The position numbers were made by a program, and so were the translations under genes. A DNA stretch of 64,000 nucleotides from Guyanagaster necrorhizus (lineage: Eukaryota; Basidiomycota; Agaricomycetes; Agaricales; Physalacriaceae). The stretch is from contig NW_025064882.1 in NCBI RefSeq assembly GCF_019112545.1, positions 1,967,314 through 2,031,313 of the forward strand, read 5' to 3'. This document shows positions 1-9,811 of the stretch, piece by piece; the first letter of the stretch is position 1; every line of letters starts with the position of its first letter. The notes beneath the pieces are model-generated. The model ran no database searches and was not told the origin of the DNA. It worked only from the letters and a program-made list of their open reading frames with translations.

Positions 1-799
1 GGAATGGGGGAATGATGTCGAATATTGTGAACGTAAAGGAGGGGACTTTGCGGCGAGGTTGGTTGAGATGGAGGAGCGCTTGAGGCTCATGGAGCAAGAG
101 GGATACTTCAGTCAGGCCAAGATGCAAGAAAGAGCTCGTCCTCAAGACCCTTCGTCCTGCAGGTATCCGGAACCCATCACTTTTGTGAGTATTGTCTAGT
201 CCCATGACGCGGTCGGCGCTGATTCGGTGTGTTAGTTTGGCACTACGGAGAGCAAAACCTCAGGTCTCGACTACATCGCCCTCTTCAGCGAAGTCACGGA
301 AACCGTCCTAAAGCTCAAAAGCGAGTGCCAGGACAGAGGTGCAACGGAGCTCGATGGGTCCGATGCTACTCGTTGGGCAAAATTCCAATTCGACTTGCTC
401 CAAACTGAAGCATTGGCCAGAGGAGGGTCACTTACCGCCGCACTTCATACTCAATACGAGTTGAAATGGAATTTTCTCAAAGCTGAAAGCCAGCGGCCAA
501 CGGCGCCAACCAGCCGCGGCACTACACTCTGCACATTCCCCTGGCCGTGCCTGGATTTTGTCACCACAGTGGAGGATCTTACAGACGAGAGAGTCCACGA
601 CTTCTTGTTGGACCCCGTTAGGCCCCTTGCGCCCGTGAACAGCCACATATATATCCTCAAGAAGGAGCTTTTAAGGTGGCATCCGGATAACTTTTCTGAT
701 ACTCTTGACCTGGTGAGCGACGGGCACAGGAAGAGCATTCAGAAAGGAGCTGAGATAGTCATAAAGCTGATATTGGATTTGTTGGAGGCGTATGCTTGA
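1..799 (+). CDS. Hypothetical protein, C-terminal part (5' end outside window)
   Basis: Two exons can be joined: 1-184 and 236-799, with a GTGAGT..TTAG intron (185-235) between them. The frame is open from the first base of the window, so the start codon lies upstream. The visible part is about 249 residues. It has a charged, Glu/Arg/Leu-rich helix-like segment (around EMEERLRLMEQ) followed by a helical domain ending in ELLRWHPDNF and a Leu-rich tail. The WHPD-type motif near the C-terminus resembles uncharacterised agaricomycete proteins I have seen, but I cannot assign a function. Convergent with the PPR gene that ends at 953. Confidence 0.7.
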
Positions 800-952
800 T
801 CTTCAGGCTTTTGATATTCTTTACTTCGTCAATCACCTTGTCTAGAAATGTTATTCAGGTGTGAGTCTTCTGAGCGAATAAGATAGATTTTCTCTCATAC
901 TGTGACCGCGCGCCTGGCGAGCCATCCATCGTAGACACGAGGCAGAGGCGCA

Positions 953-2796
953 TCACTGGCGGCTTCCTCCGTTCGCGCCGTCGTCTTTCTCGAACTCCGC
1001 AGACTCTGACTGACCATTCCCTGCGACCAAACTCCGGTTGTATATCTGAGAGACTTCTACCTCAAAGTCTTTTGCTATTGGATAACCTTGTTCCTGCATC
1101 TCTTTCATGGCAATATCATATCGATAATCTCCGCGAGATGCACACGTCACGATGATGGCCTCGTATGTCTCCTGAATGGGCTTGAAACCTGCGGCCTTCA
1201 TTTCCTCCAAGTGGAAGAACGCGTCGTCATACACCTCTTGCGTTAGGCAAAGCTCTATCATTTGCCTGAATGTCGTTGCGTCTGGCGGGATATCCAGCTC
1301 TTTCATACCCTGTAGCATGATGTGACCGAGTTGTAAATGCCGCGCTACTATGCTACCATCGAGGAGAGTTCGGAAAGTGTCTCGGTCGGGGACGACGCTG
1401 TAATCGGAGAAACTTTTGTATGTGCCAACTGCGCGCTGGAGGTCTCCTAGCGTGACTGCAGCTTCAATGATAGCGTTCAAAGCAACGACGTCTATGGTGG
1501 CCTTTTCGGCCTGTAGCTCGTCGAGAATGGGCCAAACTGAATCTAGCGCGTCTACGTCTTTTGATATTATACGGAATATCGGGAGGGCCGTCGAAGGCAA
1601 TGGGAGTATGTTATTGGAGCGCATGACATTCAAGGACAAGATAGCCTCTTTTAGACGGCCAGCACGACAAAGGGCCTCGACCAAGGGTGCGACATGATAT
1701 TCTTGCCATCGAACTCCGGCAACCTTTAGAGCGCCCAGGACTGTTGTGGCCAAGTCGGACAGACCGTGCCGGGCTGCTGTTGTGAGCACTGCAAGACAAA
1801 GACCTTCATCCGGGTTGATATTGAATCGTTTTACGACAATGTCCCAACACTGCAGCACCCCTTCGTCCTATTGACCATGAATCAAAGAAAACCGATGCAT
1901 CGCGTAACTCACCCAAACGGCCTCTGCAGAGGCAATCAAACAGCTAAGCCATGGCTCGGGGCCAAGTCTTCGGATGGAAGTTGCCTCGAAGTCGGTTGCA
2001 AGGTCCACTGCCAACCTGCTGTACCCCTGCTCAGCTACGACGACGACGACATCCTGGACCGTTTGAAGTGACGGTTCAAAACCGGCCAGCTTCATTTCAT
2101 GCAGGAATTGTAACCCAATTTCCACATTTTTACTGGCCGTGAAGAATTGAATAATCAATTGGTAGGTTTCGCCATTGGGGCGTATACCTTTCTGGGCCAT
2201 CAGCTCGAGGATGTACCAAACCTGTGTGGTCGTTTTGTCCTTGACAGCCTAAAGATTCGGTGAGCAAGGGAAAAATAGACGGCACACCGGCTTACGAAAA
2301 TGAGGTGATTGAAGGTAGCGATGTTAGGTTCTACCCCGCACGACACCATGTCTTCGTATACTGCAAACGCATCCAATGAGTTTGAACCATACGCAATTGC
2401 CAATAACAAAGAATTGTAGGTCGTTGTATCTGGGGAAATACCGTTTTTCTTCATGTTCGTCGCTACTTCGAAGGCTGATCGTATATCGCGCCGTTTAAAA
2501 GCATCCTGTATTGCTGTATTACACCGGGCGAGGCTAGTTCCATGTCGGGATTGTTGAAAGACTGTGTCGGGCTCAAATTTCCAGGGCGTACTGTGCAGTT
2601 CTATAGACGAAGAGGGATCTGCTGGTTGCGTAGCAGTGGAAGCAGGTCTCCTGGGACATCCTGTAAAAATTTTAAGGTAGAGGTATGTAAAAATGCGCAG
2701 ACACATACGGGGCCCCACGACAGAGGTATATTGAAAGTTTTTCTTCAAGAGATAGGAATGGCCGCGTTTTAGCGACGACCGTGAAGAAGAGAGCAT
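953..2796 (-). CDS. Pentatricopeptide repeat (PPR) protein, probably mitochondrial
   Basis: Exons on the minus strand: 2796-2709, 2660-2296, 2248-1913, 1867-953, separated by introns of 48, 47 and 45 bp, giving about 567 residues. PPR-like helical pairs run through the protein; the clearest is NGISPDTTTYNSLLLA, then GVEPNIATFNHLIF, KGIRPNGETYQLII, VPDRDTFRTLL and PPDATTFRQMI. PPR proteins bind organellar RNA and act in its stability, processing or translation. I chose the ATG at 2796 because the first residues (MLSSSRSSLKRGH) look like a mitochondrial presequence; an in-frame ATG at 2940 would add 48 residues. The first intron is 48 bp without a stop, so retention would keep the frame. Divergent from the hydrolase gene starting at 3019. 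The exact target RNA is unknown. Confidence 0.85.
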
Positions 2797-3018
2797 TGAC
2801 GTGCCGGCTCGAGGTTGTGCCGTCGGAGAGGCAGGGAAATTGATGCCAAAAACAAAGGCAAATAGTCGCGTGACAAAGGGCGCGCAACGCGTTACATAAT
2901 AAACCGTCGGCCTGTCCAGTTTGTCGTCAATCGGTTGCATGGTGTCCCGGACCGGTATCAGCACGTGAAAACTAGACTTTTACTTAACGACGACGACGAC
3001 GACGATTCGGTGTCCCCA
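2797..3018. promoter_or_regulatory. Shared divergent promoter between PPR protein and alpha/beta hydrolase
   Basis: Only 222 bp separate the preferred PPR start (2796) from the hydrolase start (3019), so the two genes probably share a bidirectional promoter. Six ACG repeats sit at 2987-3004, just upstream of the hydrolase ATG. If the PPR protein starts at 2940 the interval shrinks to 78 bp. No TATA box is evident. Confidence 0.5.
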
Positions 3019-4357
3019 ATGGCTTCCTTGGCTTCCCAGCCCTACGTTTTCGATCCTAGGCCCAACTACCCACTGGTATCAACACTCAAGCGATACTGGA
3101 AACCCTCGTCGCCATATCTTGAGGACGAGGATGCTCTGACATTGATATTTGCTCATGGATCCGGATTTCACAAAGAACAATGGGAACCTACTATTGAGGA
3201 TTTGTTCTCCTTTATTGAAGTACATGGTGGCCTTAACATCCGTGAAGTTTGGTCGATAGACGCGTCCAACCACGGCGATGCTGCTATATTGAATGAAGAA
3301 GTTCTGCGGTGGGGTTACGAAGAGACATGTACGCGTAAATTATTTCATCTTCTTCAAGTGACGCAGACGCGTGGCAGTTCGATGGGAAGAATATGCTCGC
3401 AGTTTACACGCTCTATTAATGGGATTGGGCACCGGTGTCGACGTAGACTTTACCAGTCGTCGTCTTGTGGGTATAGGACATTCAATGGGAGCTGTATCTC
3501 TGTAGGATGCCTCATTGTAGCTGGATTCACTGTTTCTGATGATATAATTACAGACTTTTGTCCATGACGTTCAATCCTCGTCCCACCTTCGAATCTCTAA
3601 TTCTGGTTGAGCTGATGACCATGAACCAAGATCATAGCTATGCTCCCGGAACGTACCTCTTGAATGCCTCCCAAAATCGTAGGGACATATGGCCGTCAAA
3701 GGAGGAAGCCTATATCATTATGAAAAGCCGAAAAGGGTTGCAAGCATGGGATGATCGAGTGTTAAGACTTTTTGTGGTACGTACGTGCAGCATGAACATA
3801 ATAATGAAGTAGTCAACTTATTGGTCAAAGGAACATGGGCTTCGACCGCTGCCTACGATTGACTACCCAGACCAGGTAAACGGTGTTACTCTGAAATGCT
3901 CTCGAAAGCAGGAGACTGTACGTTTAGCCTCGTTACCAAGAATTTCATGAATACTGGACCTGCAAGTAGGCCTGTTACCGCGACAATTTAGGTTTTTCGC
4001 GTGCCTACCGTGGCATGGCGTATTTCGTCAAGCTGCTACCTATACACCTAATCTACGGTGCTATTGATGACATCCTGTACGCATTACGGCACTTCTTCGT
4101 CTTCATCATCATGACACACTTTCAAGGCCGCCCAAAGTTAAAGACGATGTAATTAACAACGCATGTGGGGGAATCGAGAACTTGGGATCTGTTTCCCGAG
4201 TCGAGGGTGGAGGTCATTTGGTAGGTATCCATTCTGAGGCTCGTCGAGGTGCCTCAAGCTTCCTTAGGTTGTTCAGGTGAACCCTAAAGGTTTGGCAGAG
4301 AAGATTTGGGCAGCATTGACGTCCTCATCGAAAACTGCAGCTCACGCCAAATTATGA
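3019..4357 (+). CDS. Alpha/beta hydrolase (LPX1-like lipase/esterase fold)
   Basis: Seven exons: 3019-3328, 3378-3501, 3554-3776, 3831-3917, 3970-4076, 4127-4220, 4277-4357. They close into one frame of 341 residues. Family marks visible: an early HGSGFHKEQW oxyanion-type motif, the nucleophile elbow GHSMG with Ser about residue 139, and a late Gly-Gly-Gly-His with His about residue 314, the likely catalytic base. The layout matches the serine-hydrolase superfamily that includes the yeast peroxisomal lipase Lpx1. I see no SKL-type peroxisomal signal: the C-terminus is AKL. That is close to a PTS1 tripeptide, so peroxisomal import is possible but unproven. Convergent with RRP9, whose stop is 197 bp away. 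Substrate unknown. Confidence 0.85.
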
Positions 4358-4553
4358 CGTGCAACTTGTAGTCTGAATCTTGGCTTTCCACCAATTGTTC
4401 TAGAAATATTCGAATACTTTGAGCACTGTCGAAGTCCATCGATATAAATGGCAGGTCGGAGAAAATCTTGTAAGATACCAGGTATAGTTGTGTACCCACT
4501 AGATATAGAACAAGTTTCATCGGAGCATAGCAGCGCTATGATAATGTCCGAGA

Positions 4554-6529
4554 TCAAAGTGCGACAACCAAGGCGCGATTCCAGCCCTTTTTGACATTCT
4601 GCCACCGTCCTAACCTGTGTTCCCTTCCCATGCCTGCGACTAGCAAATATCGACCGGCATCCCTCCGCTTTGATACGTCAGAGCCAGATTGCCCCTCTTT
4701 CGTCCATGCTGCCGCATCAAAGAAACTTTGCGGGGGAGAGATGAACTGCAGAGAGTTGACGATGCCAAACGCGGGTATTGTGCCCACTAGAGAAAAGGAC
4801 TTCAATTTGGAGTCCAGTTTCCACAGCCGTATGTCACCCTCCCATGAACCTGAGGTATGAAATGTGAGTGTCACGAAGACGGAATGGAAAGGTACAGACC
4901 AGATGCGAACAAATCGGAATATCGAAGACTGGCCAGAGCTGTTACCCACCGGGGTGTTTTGATAACGCCCTCGGTTTCAGAAGAAACTTCGTTGAAGCCG
5001 TGGCTCAAAGCTTGGGTGAACACTGGCTTCTTTTTCTGCGTCACCCATAGACATATAGATCTAACAACAGGTAATAAGCCTTCTTTTCGCTGCAATAATG
5101 AGAAAAGACGTGCCCACTGTCTCCACCACTGACGAACATGGATTCGTCGATCATCGCGATACATTCAAGGCGCCCTTCAACGAACTTCATCGTCACGTCC
5201 CGTTTTGGTTCAGGCTCGCCGTCGTCCTGATCAGCAAGACCACCTTCCAAAACATCTCGCACGCGACTACGCCCTCCGCCCCGAAACACGAGCTGCGTCT
5301 CTTCCACTATTTTCCAGTACCGCGCTGTCTTGTCTCGTGCACCCACACTGACACAGGTCTCCCCTCGTAGGGAATCGAGAGCAACGACATGATCCTGATG
5401 ACCGAAAAGCGTCTCGACATAGCCCATAACTCCAGGGGATAAATCGAATACTTTTAGCGACCGGTCCAATGAACCTGTGTATAATTGATGCGTTCCTTTA
5501 CGGAAAGATAAAGCCTATGGAAAAGTAGATTAGTCCGAGACGGAAGTCCACAGTAGAGAAGTAAAGAGTACCGATATTGTATCCTTGTGACACATTGGCC
5601 CAATGAAGCCTCTTATCCACTGTGCATTCTCGGCATCCCAAACTCCGAGTCTACGATCCTTTCCTCCACTGGCAAGGTACTTTCCGTCGTCACTTAGAGC
5701 TAACGTCAGAACTTCATCGGTATGACCCTTGACCTCCTCCCCACCAGATGTCTGCACTTTCCCCTTGCCCTTCGTCTGAACCCGTATTGAGTGGAACATT
5801 GCGGCCTTCTTTTTAGAGATCAGGTCCCATTTGGTTATGGTTCCATCCTTTTCCGATGTGAAGAGATATTGACCAGATTCTGCAGCCACAGCGCATGTAA
5901 CGGAAGATTTGGATGTTTTGGTGCGAAACACAGTCCTGAGAGGTTCAGAAAAGTCAAACTTTGGGGGAATACGTCAGTCAAAACAGGTGATATGTTGTAA
6001 CATAAAGTGTACGAACGGAATCTGCGATAAACAGATGTATTTTCCCCGAGTGCTCCAATACGTCCTGCTTCAGCCTGGCGGAAATGAGTTCCCGGTCGAT
6101 TTCAGCCGCGTCAAATTCACCGTCGGCTATCCAAAATGTTCAGCAGCTTGTCCCGTAAAGTTGGAAATAAAGACACGCACCTAGTTTTAGCCCTTCCTTG
6201 ACACCGTCGATATACAACTGAGCCAGTCTCAATCGTTTCTCTGCTGGTGTCTCATTGGGATCCTCTTCCCCACTGACCTCCTCATCGTTGCTCTGTGTCC
6301 TAAGGTCCATATCATCTATGTCTCCCGCGTCGTCATCGGTATGGTCAGAATCCAACTCCTCGTCAGCGGTCTTCCTCTTCTTCTGGACACCATTGGGCTT
6401 AGAGCCTTGGAATCTAATACCGTTTTGTTGTGCGCCCTTACGCGGGACTTTTTTGGAGTTACTGGGCCCTGCATCATTTGTGCGCTTCCTTTTTCGAGGT
6501 TTGGACGATGTGAAGAAAGAATCAGGCAT
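4554..6529 (-). CDS. RRP9: U3 snoRNP protein RRP9 (U3-55K), WD40 repeat protein
   Basis: Exons on the minus strand: 6529-6181, 6126-6017, 5958-5572, 5514-5114, 5060-4900, 4849-4554, totalling 567 residues. A basic, low-complexity N-terminus (KPRKRKR, KKRKTADEE) precedes a coiled segment and then WD40 blades, for example TITKWDL, RLGVWDA, RSLKVFDL, GSICLWV and DIRLWKL. The end RLGRWQNVKKGWNRALVV is the characteristic RRP9 C-terminus. The protein binds U3 snoRNA in the nucleolus and is needed for 18S pre-rRNA cleavage. Exon 4 to exon 5 needs a GC..AG intron (5113-5061, 53 bp), because only that junction restores the blade GGDSG-SICLW. The donor of the second intron (6016, GTTCGT) is weak, and an alternative at about 5995 cannot be excluded. 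Confidence 0.93.
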
Positions 6530-7117
6530 GAGATGGACGTAGGACCTGGAGTGCAAAAAACTGCTGCACAGATTAGGAAGGAGCTATTAATTAATTATTT
6601 ATTCCGTTATTATTTGCTAGCGACGCTAGAATCCGCTCTGGAGAAGACAAGATCACACACCCTTCAAATTCAAATTTGTCATTATGACGAGAACGTGGGA
6701 GGTATTGTGATTTGTGTTAGGCTGTTGATCACTGGGCAGACAAACTCACGAAGAGCTTCCTCTACCTGTGCCATGTATTTATACTGTTTTCTACCTAATC
6801 TGGTACTTCCTCCCCATTTCCTCCCTCATGTCAGCATGCCGAGACATGCCGCATCACCAGAATATCGCAACAGGAAGGCTGTACCAACTAGAAGACAGAG
6901 ACCTTCTGCCGACTGGCATCACAACAGCATACGCAGTCGCGAGAAGAGGGACACAGCACTGCCATCCTACCCCAGATATCAGTTTCATGACATAACGTTC
7001 TTGCTTTTGACCACAAGCTGTACCACAAAAACAGCGAGCACTAGGAGCAGCAGCCAGCTGGGTATGTATCGTATTCTTCGTCTTTGAAGCAAGTATCGAC
7101 CACGATGCTCACAGGAG
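6530..7117. other. Intergenic, divergent promoter region
   Basis: 588 bp between the divergently transcribed RRP9 and the proline-rich gene. No convincing coding segment; the stop-poor plus-strand stretch across it is the shadow of RRP9 exon 1 running on. A CTCACAG just before the ATG at 7118 could be an intron acceptor in the 5' UTR. Confidence 0.5.
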
Positions 7118-8575
7118 ATGGCGCCTTCCCGCCCATTGTCCTGGCCTCAAGGCCATCTTGAAGAGGACTTTGACCTACCACCGTCTTACGAATCCGTGCT
7201 GAATGCAGACTTTGGTGAATCGCCAGCGCTAGCGCTGGTGCAACATCGAGATGCGCCTCTCCCGCCTCTACCACCCGCCGAGCCGAACCCATCCGAGCCG
7301 GCACCATCACAGCCGACACCTCCCCAGCCGGCATTACCTGATTTGAGTGAACCAATCACTTACCCGCCAAGTCCTCGCCCGCGACTTGATCGTCGGGCCG
7401 ATGCAGCCAACAGCCGACAGTCAACACCTTCCCAGTCGGCATTACTTGATTCGAGTAAACCAGTCATACGCCCGCCGATTTCCCGCCCCCGACGCGATCG
7501 TCAGGCCGAATCAGCCAATCGTGAAACTCCCCGGCCTCCGCCAATCCATCCTCGTCGACGTAGCACGCGAAGCCCACAAATACCCGAACCTATTCGTGAG
7601 CGACGGCGGAGGCGAAGTGCCCGCCCTACGCAACGATCTATCACCGAGCCCATATCCCAGACAGCCCCCGCCAATCCTGGCAGATCCAGCGCAGTGCCAC
7701 AACTTTCGACCTTTGCATCTCAGCCTGACCTGCCCTCACCTCTTCTGCGTACCTCCACTGAGCTCCTACTTCGCGCCCGAAAACGCCAATCCAGTTTTTT
7801 CGCGTCCAAGTCCAAGACGGGACGGGAGCTTCGTGAGGCCATCAAGGAGATCATTCCGCAGCTTATCGACGGAGAAGAAGGTGTGCTAACCGTACTGAAA
7901 GATGCGTGCCAGTGTACCGGCGGTAAACTTGATCTTGGCAGTGTCTTGAGAGACCGGACTGGAAAGGTCCGCGTCGGTAGTCTCAGCAAGAATGCTTCTA
8001 CCGCGTCGTTGAGAAGAGACGATTCAAATCGGTGCTTGCTATTCGCTGCTGTGAAGAATGTAAGTGGCGGTGGGATCTTGAGGGTTTTGCTCTCGTATGC
8101 AGCCCCTATACCCCTTAATTCACCCACCATGGAAGATATCAGGCTTGCTTGTCTCCTTCGTGGAGAGGGCAATGCCTTCTTTCAGAAAATTCGTGGGTGG
8201 ATAGGGTTAAAGCCGCTAGTCAATGTCATTGAAGAAGGCGATGCAGAGGGTTTCCGAGCTCAGTTCGATTGGGACGGTCAAAATGTCGAATTCATTGCGC
8301 GAGGCCGGATTTGGTCTATCTCATACCAGAGTCAACCAGTACCCAGGGTGGTCCTGTCGCTCTTATCAGAATCCCCGCCGACGTGGGTCGATGCTCGTCT
8401 TGTCACTCCCAAGACAGAAATATTGCTGCGGTCAACAACACAGCTAATCCCTGACCGTTGTCGTCGTGGTAAGGATCTGAGTGTTCCGTGGACGGGCAAT
8501 CTTGGCCGAGGGAGATGTCAAATGGAGGCGAAGCTGGAAAAGCCTCGGGACGATGGATGGTGTGTCGTATGCTAG
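7118..8575 (+). CDS. Proline-rich protein with PPSY motif and C-terminal CaaX box; function unknown
   Basis: Single open frame of 485 residues. The N-terminal half is Pro/Ser/Arg-rich and disordered-looking. Residues 21-24 are PPSY, the PPxY type bound by WW domains of Nedd4/Rsp5 ubiquitin ligases. An imperfect 36-codon tandem duplication (108 bp period, 7316-7423 and 7424-7531) follows. The C-terminal half (from about residue 220) is compact, alternates charged and hydrophobic residues, and has no domain I recognise. The last four residues are CVVC, a CaaX-type prenylation signal. Together these suggest a membrane-tethered adaptor that recruits a ubiquitin ligase, which is inference. A GTAAGT at 8059 looks like a donor but is probably not used (see rejected). 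Confidence 0.75.
   Translation: MAPSRPLSWPQGHLEEDFDLPPSYESVLNADFGESPALALVQHRDAPLPPLPPAEPNPSEPAPSQPTPPQPALPDLSEPITYPPSPRPRLDRRADAANSRQSTPSQSALLDSSKPVIRPPISRPRRDRQAESANRETPRPPPIHPRRRSTRSPQIPEPIRERRRRRSARPTQRSITEPISQTAPANPGRSSAVPQLSTFASQPDLPSPLLRTSTELLLRARKRQSSFFASKSKTGRELREAIKEIIPQLIDGEEGVLTVLKDACQCTGGKLDLGSVLRDRTGKVRVGSLSKNASTASLRRDDSNRCLLFAAVKNVSGGGILRVLLSYAAPIPLNSPTMEDIRLACLLRGEGNAFFQKIRGWIGLKPLVNVIEEGDAEGFRAQFDWDGQNVEFIARGRIWSISYQSQPVPRVVLSLLSESPPTWVDARLVTPKTEILLRSTTQLIPDRCRRGKDLSVPWTGNLGRGRCQMEAKLEKPRDDGWCVVC
7316..7531 (+). repeat. 108-bp imperfect tandem duplication inside the proline-rich gene
   Basis: Two adjacent units, starting at ACACC in both cases (7316 and 7424), encode similar 36-residue stretches: [14 protein letters not shown].. 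and [14 protein letters not shown]... The period is a multiple of three, so the frame is kept. Confidence 0.75.
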
Positions 8576-9044
8576 CCGCGACTGAACTCAAATCGCGATG
8601 GACGTAATATTAAACCGGTTACAGACTTGATTGAACTTTCACTTTTTGTTCATCTGCCAGGTTCGTCGTACACTCCCGCGGGTCACAACGACCCACGAGG
8701 TATACTCGTTCTGACGGAGTCTTTCAAATTATGGACTAGTAGGGCGAGCGTTACAGAAGTACAAATTGTTCTATAGCAATACCGTGATCAAGGGATCTTT
8801 ATGAGAAGCGTACATATATTATTGGTCGTAACAGAACGTAGGCAACTGTTCATATCCCCCGCCTAGGAAATATCAGGTAAGAGTTAGGAATGGTGTTGGC
8901 CATGGGCATCCTGTAGGACAAGTCCGGAGTTCCAGCGCAAAATGGAGTGTTTAAGAAGCTAGGGACATGGTACGATGGAACATGAGCGGCAGGGCGCTGG
9001 GATAGACCTACGCCCAGCGACGATGTAAGAGAATATTTAACTTG
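8576..9044. other. Intergenic, 3' ends of two convergent genes
   Basis: 469 bp between the stops of the proline-rich gene and the HMG-box gene. I see no coding or RNA feature. Confidence 0.5.
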
Positions 9045-9811
9045 TTAGGGAGACATCCACGCACGACGAAGAACATTATTTGTCCTGGAATAGGATGCCT
9101 CTCTGGATAGTCTGGAGGCATCTTCATGCAGAACCTGGCTCGGCCGTGCATTCATTATTACATCCAGTGCCGGATCTTCCAAAGTAGAACGTCTTGGCCA
9201 TAACTCTTCCAGATCGCTCTCTGGGCTTTCTGACCATTCAGATTGCGCAGGACCGTCTTTAACACTACCAACAGCGGAGCCGTTGGGTTGGAGTCGTTGC
9301 CGTCTACGAGTAGACTTGCGACGGTAGACATAATGAGGATACTTGTTCTTGAACTCTGCCTTCAGTTTTTTAGCCTGGTCTTGGTACCATTTTTTGTCTC
9401 TCTGAACAGACAGGTTATTAACCAAACTACCCAAGATTATATGTAAAATAACCAACAAAGTGCATTGTGGCCCATTCTTTGCTCAGGATCTTGCTGACGT
9501 CTCCAGTCCGTAGAGCATGGTTTTCCGCAGAGATCTGTGGACGTCGCAGACGAGCAAAAATCATGAACGCATTCATTGGTCGCTTCGGCGTTCCGTCAGC
9601 ATTGAGGGTTTGAGCTCTCAAGGCTTCGCCTGGAATTAAGTGTCAGATACCCGTATTTCTACAGACGAGACTATGGGAACGTACAATCAACAAATTCTCC
9701 ATAATCAGGAAATAGATTGGTATGGTCGGAAGCTTCTGGTGTCAAGGGAGAATTTGCATTTCCAGAGGTCCTCGTAGTGCTGATGTAGCTGGATTGAATG
9801 GTGTGGGGCAT
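9045..9811 (-). CDS. HMG-box (MATA_HMG/SOX-type) transcription factor
   Basis: Exons 9811-9685, 9629-9457 and 9401-9045 give 218 residues. The HMG box covers roughly residues 57-124: it opens with PKRPMNAFMIFAR, the DNA-minor-groove binding core of sequence-specific HMG proteins, passes through SKILSKEWATM, and ends in a basic stretch (YPHYVYRRKSTRRRQR). Introns of 55 and 55 bp interrupt the region before the box and helix 2, a common arrangement in fungal HMG regulators. The start at 9811 is the first in-frame ATG; the frame is open further upstream but only from a TTG. No homeodomain gene lies nearby, so nothing indicates a mating-type locus. Targets unknown. Confidence 0.88.

Noticed and set aside
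2940..2964. GTG start of the PPR frame at 2964
   Set aside because: Not an ATG; the ATGs at 2940 or 2796 are more likely, and the latter gives a mitochondrial-type N-terminus.
8059..8101. GTAAGT..GCAG intron inside the proline-rich gene
   Set aside because: Removing the 43 bp shifts the frame into an early stop, whereas the unspliced frame continues through a compact domain to the CaaX end.
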